A DNA stretch of 9,442 bases from an uncultured Bacillota bacterium (GCA_946540075.1 CAMNHZ010000031.1:1-9442), one strand, 5' to 3'. Shown: positions 1 through 7,460, numbered from the stretch's first letter. Numbers and translations are program-made. Notes: generated from the sequence alone by a model not told the origin.

Positions 1-1793
1 TCATCCATTGAAAGAACTGATAAGAATGCTTCTTGAGGTATTTCTACACTACCAACTGTCTTCATTCTTTTCTTTCCTTCTTTTTGTTTCTCTAATAGTT
101 TTCTCTTTCTTGAAACGTCCCCACCATAACATTTAGCTAATACATCTTTTCTAACTGCTTTTACATCAGCACGAGCGATTGCTTTATTACCTATTGATGC
201 TTGAATTGGAACTTCAAATTGTTGACGAGGAATTAACTTCTTTAAATTAGCAACAATTGCTTTACCTCTAGTATAAGCAAAATCTTTATGAACAATTATA
301 CTTAAAGCATCTACTATTTCACCATTAAGTAATATATCCATTTTTACTAAGTTACTACTCTTATATCCAATCACATCATAATCAAATGATGCATATCCTT
401 TAGTACTTGACTTTAACTTATCAAAGAAATCATATACAATCTCAGATAATGGAATATCATAATGAATATTTACTCGTGTTTGATCTAAATATTCCATAGA
501 TACATAATTACCTCGTTTATTTTGGCATAATTCCATTATTGGACCTATATAATCACTAGGTACAAAGATATTAGTTCTAATATATGGTTCTTCTATATCT
601 TTAATTCTTACTTTATCAGGCATTTTAGTTGGACTATCAACTAAAACATGACTATTATCTGTAAGTGTAACATCATATATTACGGATGGACTAGTAGCAA
701 TTAAACTAATACCAAATTCTCTTTCAATTCTTTCTTCTATTATTTCCATATGTAATAAACCTAAAAATCCACATCTAAAACCAAAACCTAATGCTTTAGA
801 TGTTTCTGGTTCAAACTCTAATGATGCATCATTTAATTTTAATTTTTCTAAAGCTTCTCTAAGATCTGGAAATTTACTTGATTCTATTGGATATAATCCA
901 CAGAATACCATTGGTTTCATTGGTTTATAACCTGGTAATTGTTCTTTACTTGGATTAAGTGCGGATGTAATAGTATCTCCTACTTTAACATCTTCAATAC
1001 TTTTAATACTAGCACATAAGTATCCTACATCTCCTGTATTTAATACTTGTCTTTTTTCTTCATGTGGAGTATGTACTCCAAGTTCAACAACTTCATAAAC
1101 AGCACCAGTTGCCATCATTTTTACTTTATCTCCAACTTTTACTTGACCATTTACTATTCTGATTAGTGATGTAACACCTTTATAAGCATCAAAATAACTA
1201 TCAAATATTAGTGCTTGAAGTGGTAGAGTACTATCACCTGTAGGTGAAGGTACCTTCTCTATAATATTTTCTACTATCTCTTTAATACCTATACCATTTT
1301 TAGCACTAGCAAGTATTATTTCATCTTCAGAAAAACCTAGATTATCAATTAATTCTTTTTTTACCCTTTCAGGATCAGCATTAGGTAAATCAATCTTATT
1401 TATTACCGGTATAATAGTTAAATTACTCTCTAAGGCCAAATATAAATTAGCTAATGTTTGAGCTTCTATTCCTTGAGCAGCATCTACTACAAGTATTGCA
1501 CCTTCACAGGCTGCTAGTGATCTAGATACTTCATATGAAAAATCGACATGTCCTGGAGTATCAATCAAATGTAAAACATAGTCTTCACCTTTATAATTAT
1601 AATTAAGTTCAACAGTATTAAGTTTTATTGTGATACCACGTTCACGTTCTATATCCATACTATCTAACAATTGATCTTGTCTTTCTCTTTCTGTTATAGC
1701 ACCTGTAAGTTCTAAAATACGATCAGCAAGAGTACTCTTACCATGATCAATGTGTGCGATTATTGAAAAATTTCTAATGTTTTTCTGTTTCAT
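1..1793 (-). CDS. lepA: Elongation factor 4 (LepA), 3' end cut by window
   Basis: LepA/EF4 is a ribosome-associated translational GTPase implicated in back-translocation and in 30S subunit assembly. The reading frame runs unbroken from an ATG at 1793 to the window edge, giving 597 codons. The G-domain motifs are all present: P-loop AHIDHGKST (about residues 13-21), RGIT (52-55), DTPGH (78-82), NKID (132-135) and SAK (163-165). Further along are the LepA-specific stretches GFGFRCGFLGLLHMEII and, in the C-terminal domain, AKCYGGDVSRKRKLLEKQKE. Family members are about 600-612 residues and the frame ends in QEAFLSVLSMD, so only a few residues should be missing. The start is supported by AAGGTGA at 1799-1805, five bases before the ATG. 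A terminator separates it from the upstream pilin gene and it has its own candidate promoter, so it is probably transcribed separately. Identification is secure from sequence alone. Confidence 0.98.
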   Translation of the reverse strand, partial: MKQKNIRNFSIIAHIDHGKSTLADRILELTGAITERERQDQLLDSMDIERERGITIKLNTVELNYNYKGEDYVLHLIDTPGHVDFSYEVSRSLAACEGAILVVDAAQGIEAQTLANLYLALESNLTIIPVINKIDLPNADPERVKKELIDNLGFSEDEIILASAKNGIGIKEIVENIIEKVPSPTGDSTLPLQALIFDSYFDAYKGVTSLIRIVNGQVKVGDKVKMMATGAVYEVVELGVHTPHEEKRQVLNTGDVGYLCASIKSIEDVKVGDTITSALNPSKEQLPGYKPMKPMVFCGLYPIESSKFPDLREALEKLKLNDASLEFEPETSKALGFGFRCGFLGLLHMEIIEERIEREFGISLIATSPSVIYDVTLTDNSHVLVDSPTKMPDKVRIKDIEEPYIRTNIFVPSDYIGPIMELCQNKRGNYVSMEYLDQTRVNIHYDIPLSEIVYDFFDKLKSSTKGYASFDYDVIGYKSSNLVKMDILLNGEIVDALSIIVHKDFAYTRGKAIVANLKKLIPRQQFEVPIQASIGNKAIARADVKAVRKDVLAKCYGGDVSRKRKLLEKQKEGKKRMKTVGSVEIPQEAFLSVLSMD

Positions 1794-1810
1794 AGATATC
1801 ACCTTGTCCT

Positions 1811-1819
1811 ATTATATCA
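1811..1819 (-). promoter_or_regulatory. Extended -10 promoter of lepA
   Basis: On the minus strand the sequence reads TGATATAAT, a perfect -10 hexamer with the TGn extension. No good -35 box is present; the region 17 bp upstream is the T-rich tail of the pilin terminator. Only five bases separate the -10 box from the AAGGTGA ribosome binding site, so a start 6-7 bases downstream would place the first transcribed base at the edge of that site. Confidence 0.6.
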
Positions 1820-1835
1820 TGGATATGTTTTAAAT

Positions 1836-1874
1836 AAAAAAAAGAATGTAAATAATTGTATATTTATTTACATT
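1836..1874 (-). terminator. Intrinsic terminator of the pilin unit
   Basis: On the minus strand an 11-bp perfect stem (arms 1864-1874 and 1845-1855, loop 1856-1863) is followed by C and then eight T residues (1843-1836). The pilin stop codon TAA (1864-1866) lies inside the first arm. This is the clearest Rho-independent terminator in the window and it separates the pilin transcript from lepA. Confidence 0.85.
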
Positions 1875-2310
1875 TTTCTTCTTTTTTACCAGATATAATT
1901 TTATCCTCTGTATTTGATTTACATGCAACAAATTTATTGTTTACTATCTTAATACTAATTGATCCATCTTGATAAATTCGAACAAACCCAGTTTGTGGAA
2001 GTTTACCTTCATATGACAATGTATGTCCTTGCGAATCTAATATCTTGCCATTATTAATCTGAAATTCATTATAGGTTAGATTACTAGTTGTTTCAGGATC
2101 AACGTAATTTTCACTCATATACTTTTCATAATAAATTTTAGCTGATCTGATTAATCCACTTGCAGATGAACGAAGGCTTCCTTCAATAGCTCTATTCTTA
2201 ACTTCCCTGATAGCCGGTGTAGTTAACATGATAATTATAGCAATAAGTGCGATTACTGCAAGTAACTCAATCAAAGTATAACCTAGTTGATTTGATGAAT
2301 TATTTTTCAT
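1864..2310 (-). CDS. Type IV pilin-like prepilin (pseudopilin)
   Basis: A 148-residue protein with a class III (prepilin peptidase) signal. A short charged leader ends in G10, and the mature part would begin YTLIELLAVIALIAIII, with the invariant Glu at mature position 5 and Pro at mature position 22, both hallmarks of type IV pilins and pseudopilins. The hydrophobic helix (about residues 11-31) is followed by an amphipathic helix and a small polar domain. Two cysteines, C130 and C147, sit near the C terminus, as in the disulfide-bounded D region of many pilins. The ATG has a strong GGAGG site upstream. It should be inserted in the membrane, cleaved and methylated by a prepilin peptidase, and assembled into a fibre. 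No assembly ATPase, platform protein or peptidase gene lies in the window, so whether it serves adhesion, DNA uptake or secretion cannot be told. The 28-bp gap to the upstream small membrane gene suggests co-transcription. Confidence 0.88.
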   Translation of the reverse strand: MKNNSSNQLGYTLIELLAVIALIAIIIMLTTPAIREVKNRAIEGSLRSSASGLIRSAKIYYEKYMSENYVDPETTSNLTYNEFQINNGKILDSQGHTLSYEGKLPQTGFVRIYQDGSISIKIVNNKFVACKSNTEDKIISGKKEEKCK

Positions 2311-2338
2311 AATTTGATTCCTCCAATATATATGAGTA

Positions 2339-2614
2339 TTATTTTATAAAATATATATAAGCTAGAATAGCTAAAGCAATCACTATCACAAGAATAAGCA
2401 AAGTACGATTAATTTTCTTTAAATTTTTTTGCTCTTCCAGATTCTTTTCTCGTGATTCTTTTATAAGCTCTATTGTTTGGTCAACACCATATTCTTTATC
2501 AAGTTTAAACTTTAAATTAGTTTTATATATACTTTTTCCAACTTGTCTTTCTTTTTCATTTATAACTTCTTCACTAAATGCATCATTAGTTAGTTTTATC
2601 TTACCATCATCCAT
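2339..2614 (-). CDS. Small tail-anchored membrane protein, unknown function
   Basis: I do not recognise this family. The 91-residue protein has a hydrophilic, highly charged N-terminal part, a Lys/Glu-rich stretch (about residues 45-69) that could be a short coiled coil, and one C-terminal transmembrane segment (about 70-90, TLLILVIVIALAILAYIYFI) ending in a single Lys. There is no signal peptide, so the expected topology is tail-anchored with the N-terminal domain in the cytoplasm. I place the start at the ATG at 2614. A GTG at 2623 in the same frame lies inside the AGGTGA ribosome binding site (2620-2625) and is unlikely to be used. The gene is followed after 28 bp by the pilin gene and preceded by a good candidate promoter, so the two probably form one unit. 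A role in pilus function is only a guess from position. Confidence 0.72.
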   Translation of the reverse strand: MDDGKIKLTNDAFSEEVINEKERQVGKSIYKTNLKFKLDKEYGVDQTIELIKESREKNLEEQKNLKKINRTLLILVIVIALAILAYIYFIK

Positions 2615-2631
2615 ACTACTCACCTATTATT

Positions 2632-2660
2632 AATATAACATAAAATATTTAATTAATCAA
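2632..2660 (-). promoter_or_regulatory. Candidate promoter of the membrane protein-pilin unit
   Basis: On the minus strand, TTGATT (2655-2660) is followed after 17 bp by TATATT (2632-2637), with a TGn extension just before it (TGTTATATT). The -10 box ends six bases before the AGGTGA ribosome binding site. No terminator is visible between ylmH and this promoter, so read-through from smc-ylmH could also supply transcripts. Confidence 0.5.
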
Positions 2661-2662
2661 AA

Positions 2663-3370
2663 CTAACTTATATACTTTTTTAACTCTATAACTAAATTAT
2701 CTTTCTTAGTATTTTTTATTATACCTACATATATATATTTTCCATATCTTCTTATTGAAAATACATCATTTTCATGTAATTTATAATTAGCATTAGTAAG
2801 TTCATTATAGTTTAATAATACTTCTTTATTATTTATATGATTATCTATTTTACTTCTACTAGTATGGATCAATCTAGCTATTACAGTATCTATTCTAAGA
2901 GATGGGACTATCAAATTTATTTGTTCATAATTTCTTTTATGATTAGTCAAGATATTAAGATTAACTTCTTTTAACTTAATATAATTATTACCTATCATAG
3001 TTAAGTTTTCCTTTATATATTGCGATATTGCATCAATAACTACTATATAATAATTATTATCTTCAACAAATATATCTCCAAATAAACTTTTATCTAAATT
3101 AAGTGAAAATAAACTTCCCATTATCATTTGATGACTAAGTTCTTGGTCAGTTATTATTTTAAAACATTTAAATTTAGGTAGTCTATCTATATATATAATT
3201 TTATTATCACATTCACTATAAAGTTCATAAACTTTATATTTTATATGTTTTTTCTTAAGAATATTTGTAAGTTCTCTATATTCTTTTTCATTTATAAAAT
3301 TAGTTGGTAGGCCTTTTTCTAACCTACCAACATTATATTCTTTCCAAAATTTATTCTCTTTTCGATGCAT
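2663..3370 (-). CDS. ylmH: YlmH-type S4-domain RNA-binding protein
   Basis: The 235-residue protein matches YlmH of Gram-positive bacteria in length (Bacillus about 257) and layout. An N-terminal alpha/beta region is followed by the family-typical GSLFSLNLDKSLFGDIFVED segment (about residues 85-104). A C-terminal S4 RNA-binding domain (about 158-212) begins PSLRIDTVIARLIHTSRSKI and ends with the NDVFSIRRYGKY-like turn. YlmH proteins bind RNA on the large ribosomal subunit; recent work on Bacillus links them to rescue of stalled ribosomes. I place the start at the ATG at 3370, one base after the smc stop codon, with AAGGA at 3382-3386 inside the end of smc. An in-frame TTG at 3397 would overlap smc by 26 bp and is not needed. 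The gene is usually in the division-gene cluster near sepF and divIVA; here it follows smc, with which it is almost certainly co-transcribed. Confidence 0.85.
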   Translation of the reverse strand: MHRKENKFWKEYNVGRLEKGLPTNFINEKEYRELTNILKKKHIKYKVYELYSECDNKIIYIDRLPKFKCFKIITDQELSHQMIMGSLFSLNLDKSLFGDIFVEDNNYYIVVIDAISQYIKENLTMIGNNYIKLKEVNLNILTNHKRNYEQINLIVPSLRIDTVIARLIHTSRSKIDNHINNKEVLLNYNELTNANYKLHENDVFSIRRYGKYIYVGIIKNTKKDNLVIELKKYIS

Positions 3371-3371
3371 G

Positions 3372-6323
3372 TTATTTATTTTCCTTAATATCTTCAAGTT
3401 TTACACTTACAAATTTAGATACTCCAGACTCTTGCATAGTTATACCATATAAAATATCAGCATATTCCATTGTTTTTTTCTTATGGGTAATTAGAATAAA
3501 TTGTGTTTTATCTTTAAGTTTATTTAAATATTCACCAAAACTATCAACATTTACTTCATCTAAAGCTGCTTCTACCTCGTCTAAGACACAGAATGGAACT
3601 GTTCTAGTTTTAAGTATTGCGAATAATAAACTAATAGCAGTAAATGTTTTTTCTCCACCTGATAGTAATGATATACTAGCAAGTTTTTTTCCTGGAGGAG
3701 ATGCGACAATCTCTATACCTGTTTCAAGTAAATCATTAGGATCTGTTAATTTTAAATCTGCTTTACCACCTCTAAATAATTCATTAAAGGTTTGATTGAA
3801 ATTATTTCTTATGATTTCAAATGTTTTAGAAAATTCTTCTTTCATGACATCATCCATCTCATTAATAATCTCAAGAAGTGTATTTTCAGCATTAGTTAAA
3901 TCTTGTTTTTGATTATTTAAGAATTCATATTTTTCACTAATACGATCATATTCTTCGATTGCGCCAACATTTACATTACCTAAATCTTTTATTGTTTTCT
4001 TTAAATCAGAAACTTTCATACGAGCTACTTCTTCTTCCATAGTAAGCTTATAATTTTTAAAAGCATTCTCATATGTTGTACTATAAGTCTCACTAAGAGT
4101 TGAAATAAGAGTATCTAATTTTACATCGGCTCTATTTACTTCAATTTCTAATTTATTAAGTTCTTTATTTTTTCTTGAAACTTCACTATTCTCTTTTTTA
4201 GATTCAAGTTCATAATCTTCTAGTTCTTCACTTAAACTAAGTTTTTTCTTATTTAAATTTTCTAAATCAAAGGCAACTTTTTCTTTTTCTTTAGTCGCAC
4301 TATAATAACGATTTAAAACCTCTTCTTCTTCATTACTAAGATTATTAGATAAAATATTATTTGTTCCTACTATCTCTTTAGATACACTATCTTTTTTATC
4401 AATTAGTTCATTTAACATTTTATTCTTTGCATTAACATTTTCTTCTTTATTATTCTTATTTTGATAACTAACTTGTAGTTTTGTTTCTAACTCTTTTAAA
4501 TTAGAATCTACTTCATTAATATTTTCTTCTGTTAATTTGATACTATTTATATATGAATTATCTTCTTTAATTAATCTTTCTAATTCATATTTGTCATTAA
4601 TAATATTTCTAACTTTGTTTTTACCACCTGTAATAGAACCTCCAATATGAAGTAATTCTCCATCTAAAGTAACTATTTTATAGCGATGATTTAATTTTCT
4701 ACTAATTCTATTAGCATTATCTATATTATCAATTATAATAACATTTCCTAATTGATTTTCAATAATGTTAGTAAACTTCTTGTCATATTTAATTAAGTTA
4801 GAAGCAACACCAACAAATCCATTTTCTAATTCTAAACTATTAAGTATATTACTTTCTATATATTTAGATTTAATTATGTTTAATGGGAAGAAAGTAACTC
4901 TACCTCCATTATTTTCTTTTAAATATCTAATTGCATCTTTAGCGTTTGATTCTGAATCAACTATAACAAATGAGCTAGCCATTCCAAGTGCGGTTGATAT
5001 AGCAACAGCATATCTTTCTTCTACTTCTATAACATTACCAATCACATCATGAATACCAGTTAATTTAGGGTTGTTTAAAATATTTTTTACTGCGTATGGT
5101 AAATTACTATTATTATCAATTGAAGTTCTTAAAGTATCAATTTTATGATTATTAATCATTCTTTCTTTAACTAAATTAGATAGTTTTGTTTCCAATTGTG
5201 ATTTATTTTTTGTAGTACTATTGATTTCATCAACAATACTTTTTATATCTGATAATTCTTTTTTTAATTCTTCATTTAAACTATCTATAATATTTTTAAT
5301 ATTAGATATCTCATTATTTAATTTTAATTCTTCTTCTTTAAGATTTAACAAATTATTATGTAATTTAGAATCTTCTACTTCATATTTCTTTCGTTCTAAA
5401 ATAATTTGTTTTTCACTATTAATTCTTTCTACTTTAGTAGTTAAGGCAACTAATTCGTTTTGTTTACTACTTATCTGTTTATCTAATTTAGTTATATCTA
5501 ATTTAAATGATTCTATTTTTGCTTCACTTTCACTATTAGAAGTAGATAAGTTTATTATTTCTTTTTCTAATTGTTTTATCAAATCTTTATTTCTTTGATA
5601 GTTATCATTAATATTAGTTATATCATGAGCAATTAAAGCTATTTCTATTCCTGATAAACTTTCTTTTGCCTCTTTATACTTAAGTGCTTTTTCTTTTTGT
5701 TCTCTAAGAGGTTCTAATTGGGTGTCTAATGTACTTATAATATCATTTACACGATTCATATTATCATGAGTACGATCTAGTTTACGTAAAGCATCTTCTT
5801 TTCTTTTCTTATATTTTAGTACTCCTGCTGCTTCTTCAAACATTGTTCTTCGATCAGTTGGTTTACTACTAATAATCTCTTCGATTTGCCCTTGTGAAAT
5901 AATATTAAAACTTTCTTTAGCAATACCTGTATCTAATAATATTGCTGTAATGTCTTTTAACCTACATTTTTCACCATTCATAAAATATTCATTAGTACCA
6001 TCTTTATATACCATTCTTTTGATAGATACTTCTGTATATGGAACTGGAATATATTTATCACTATTGTCAAATACTAATGTAACACTTGCTCTATTCATAG
6101 CTTTTCTTGATTTAGAACCAGAGAATATTACATCAGCCATATTTCCATCACCACGTAGTGATTTTACTGATTGTTCACCAAGTGTCCAACGAATTGCATC
6201 TACTACATTACTCTTTCCACTTCCGTTTGGCCCAACAACACCAATTATTCCATTATTAAGTTCAATATTTATTTTGTCTGCAAATGATTTAAAACCATGT
6301 GCGGTTATTCTCTTTAAATACAT
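3372..6323 (-). CDS. smc: Chromosome segregation ATPase SMC, short-armed
   Basis: SMC forms the ring-shaped dimer that, with ScpA and ScpB, loops and separates newly copied chromosomes. Numbered from the ATG at 6323, the 983-residue protein has an N-terminal ATPase half (MYLKRITAHGFKSFADK, Walker A GPNGSGKS at 31-38), a first coiled-coil arm (about 165-415), a hinge (about 422-569, ending in the GGSITGG turn), a second arm (about 572-830), and the C-terminal ATPase half with signature LLSGGEK (886-892), Walker B FCVLDEVEAALDE (from 911) and the ITH switch (945-947). All catalytic motifs are intact. Bacillus SMC is about 1190 residues; the missing 200 come from the arms, giving a size typical of mycoplasma SMC (about 980). 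The ATG is preceded by AAGGTGA; a GTG at 6332 lies inside that site and is rejected. No scpA, scpB, rnc or ftsY is nearby. The stop is one base from ylmH. Confidence 0.97.
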   Translation of the reverse strand: MYLKRITAHGFKSFADKINIELNNGIIGVVGPNGSGKSNVVDAIRWTLGEQSVKSLRGDGNMADVIFSGSKSRKAMNRASVTLVFDNSDKYIPVPYTEVSIKRMVYKDGTNEYFMNGEKCRLKDITAILLDTGIAKESFNIISQGQIEEIISSKPTDRRTMFEEAAGVLKYKKRKEDALRKLDRTHDNMNRVNDIISTLDTQLEPLREQKEKALKYKEAKESLSGIEIALIAHDITNINDNYQRNKDLIKQLEKEIINLSTSNSESEAKIESFKLDITKLDKQISSKQNELVALTTKVERINSEKQIILERKKYEVEDSKLHNNLLNLKEEELKLNNEISNIKNIIDSLNEELKKELSDIKSIVDEINSTTKNKSQLETKLSNLVKERMINNHKIDTLRTSIDNNSNLPYAVKNILNNPKLTGIHDVIGNVIEVEERYAVAISTALGMASSFVIVDSESNAKDAIRYLKENNGGRVTFFPLNIIKSKYIESNILNSLELENGFVGVASNLIKYDKKFTNIIENQLGNVIIIDNIDNANRISRKLNHRYKIVTLDGELLHIGGSITGGKNKVRNIINDKYELERLIKEDNSYINSIKLTEENINEVDSNLKELETKLQVSYQNKNNKEENVNAKNKMLNELIDKKDSVSKEIVGTNNILSNNLSNEEEEVLNRYYSATKEKEKVAFDLENLNKKKLSLSEELEDYELESKKENSEVSRKNKELNKLEIEVNRADVKLDTLISTLSETYSTTYENAFKNYKLTMEEEVARMKVSDLKKTIKDLGNVNVGAIEEYDRISEKYEFLNNQKQDLTNAENTLLEIINEMDDVMKEEFSKTFEIIRNNFNQTFNELFRGGKADLKLTDPNDLLETGIEIVASPPGKKLASISLLSGGEKTFTAISLLFAILKTRTVPFCVLDEVEAALDEVNVDSFGEYLNKLKDKTQFILITHKKKTMEYADILYGITMQESGVSKFVSVKLEDIKENK

Positions 6324-6350
6324 ACTATTCACCTTACAATCAATAAAAAT

Positions 6351-6356
6351 ATTATA
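6351..6356 (-). promoter_or_regulatory. Possible -10 box of smc-ylmH
   Basis: A perfect TATAAT on the minus strand lies 28 bp before the smc ATG and 16 bp before its AAGGTGA site, a normal leader length. There is no convincing -35 box (TTTCTT at the 17-bp position) and no TGn extension, so this is a weak call in AT-rich DNA. Confidence 0.4.
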
Positions 6357-6378
6357 CTAAAATATTAAAAAAAAAGAA

Positions 6379-6398
6379 AGTATTACCCTATCAATACT
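6379..6398. other. Small hairpin with T-tracts on both sides, smc upstream region
   Basis: A 6-bp perfect stem AGTATT/AATACT (6379-6384 and 6393-6398, loop of eight bases) is flanked by six T (6401-6406) on the plus strand and by TTTC plus nine T on the minus strand. It resembles a weak bidirectional terminator, yet lies between two divergent genes where none is expected. The stem holds a single G-C pair, so it may be chance. Confidence 0.25.
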
Positions 6399-6477
6399 AG
6401 TTTTTTAATTATTATCTACATTTTTTGTTAAATAAAATAGTTAGTTATGTCAACCTGAGAAAGAATATAAGTTTATT

Positions 6478-6507
6478 TTTACATATTCACTGTTTTTATG
6501 TTAAAAT
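6478..6507 (+). promoter_or_regulatory. Candidate promoter of the metallophosphoesterase gene
   Basis: TTTACA (6478-6483) and an extended -10 box TGTTAAAAT (6499-6507) are separated by 18 bp. The -10 box ends six bases before the AGGTGA ribosome binding site at 6514-6519, so the predicted transcript would start at or just before that site. The remaining part of the roughly 200-bp divergent region (6333-6477) holds the smc -10 candidate, the small hairpin and an isolated minus-strand TTGACA (6448-6453); I see no gene in it. Confidence 0.5.
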
Positions 6508-6524
6508 TATACTAGGTGAATAAT

Positions 6525-7436
6525 ATGAGCAGATCAAAGAATAAAAAGCGCAAAAAATTAGCTAATATTATTGTTAAATTAATTATTATGATGATACTAA
6601 TAATCATAGCTACTTTTCTATATGCTAGATTTATTGGAACTACTGGAATAAATGTAAAAGAATATAAGATTACTAATAGTAATATTCCTGATAACTTTTA
6701 TGGTTTTAAGATAGTTCATTTTTCTGATGTTCATTATGGTCGAACTATTAATGATAATGAACTTAAAAAAATTGTTAATAAAATAAATTATTTAAATCCT
6801 GATCTTATTGTATTTACTGGTGATTTAATTGATAAAGATACTAAGATTAATGAAAAGCAAATTAATAGTTTAATATCTATACTCAGTAAATTAGATGCTA
6901 GAGTTGGTAAATACTATATTACTGGTAATCATGATTATGAGTTTAAAGATTTTTCTACAATAATGAATAATAGTGGTTTTAATAATATAGATAATAATTA
7001 TGATATTATTTATAATGATGGTTTTAAACCACTCTTACTTGCAGGTATAAGTACTAATTTATATTTAAATAAAGATAATACTACTGTTGAAGAAAAGTCA
7101 AAAAATATAAGTAATTATATTACTAGTCTTACTGATAATAATGATGAGAATTTACCTAAATATAAAATTCTAATGATACATGAACCTGATTTTATTGATG
7201 ACCTTAATATTAATGATTATAATCTTATTTTGGCCGGTCATTCACATAATGGACAGGTAAAAGTACCTGGTATTGGTGCGGTAATACTACCACCTGGTAG
7301 TAAAAAATACTATGATGATTATTATAATTTTAATGGTACTGATTTATATATTTCTAGTGGTCTTGGTACTTCTAGATATGACTTAAGATTATTTAATAGG
7401 CCATCAATTAACTTTTATAGATTAGTAAACAAATAG
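6525..7436 (+). CDS. Membrane-anchored metallophosphoesterase (YkuE/YaeI-like)
   Basis: A 303-residue calcineurin-type phosphoesterase. A Lys/Arg-rich N terminus is followed by one hydrophobic segment (about residues 16-37), an uncleaved anchor that should place the enzyme domain outside the membrane. The two-metal site is complete: DVH (68-70), GD (99-100), GNHD (134-137), a histidine in MIHEP (H219) and GHSH (238-241) followed by NGQVKVP. This order and the late AGHSHNGQ motif match the YkuE/YaeI group of Firmicutes and Enterobacteria. The true substrate is not shown by the sequence; relatives act on lipid- or cell-wall-linked phosphoesters. The start is the ATG at 6525, with AGGTGA at 6514-6519; a GTG at 6516 is inside that site. 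It is the only plus-strand gene here, divergent from smc, and its stop codon lies in a hairpin shared with the next gene. Confidence 0.9.
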   Translation: MSRSKNKKRKKLANIIVKLIIMMILIIIATFLYARFIGTTGINVKEYKITNSNIPDNFYGFKIVHFSDVHYGRTINDNELKKIVNKINYLNPDLIVFTGDLIDKDTKINEKQINSLISILSKLDARVGKYYITGNHDYEFKDFSTIMNNSGFNNIDNNYDIIYNDGFKPLLLAGISTNLYLNKDNTTVEEKSKNISNYITSLTDNNDENLPKYKILMIHEPDFIDDLNINDYNLILAGHSHNGQVKVPGIGAVILPPGSKKYYDDYYNFNGTDLYISSGLGTSRYDLRLFNRPSINFYRLVNK

Positions 7437-7460
7437 AGATTCAAAACTGAATCTCTATTT
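7431..7460. terminator. Bidirectional terminator hairpin between convergent genes
   Basis: A perfect 13-bp inverted repeat (arms 7431-7443 and 7448-7460, loop AAAC) contains both stop codons: TAG of the phosphoesterase at 7434-7436 and TAG of the small minus-strand gene at 7455-7457. The outer A/T pairs supply short T-rich 3' sides in both directions. It most likely stops transcription from both genes. Confidence 0.75.

Noticed and set aside
3304..3795. Plus-strand open frame of 163 codons
   Set aside because: It lies antisense to smc and ylmH, whose identities are secure; its Ser/Leu-rich product reflects complementary AT-rich codons and shows no domain.
4765..5598. Two plus-strand open frames (4765-5052 and 5221-5598)
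   Set aside because: Both are antisense to the hinge and arm of smc, rich in Ser, Leu, Phe and Ile as expected from reversed Lys/Glu/Asn codons, and lack credible ribosome binding sites.
5950..6360. Plus-strand open frame over the smc start
   Set aside because: It is the reverse complement of the conserved SMC ATPase head and its upstream region, with no recognisable motif.
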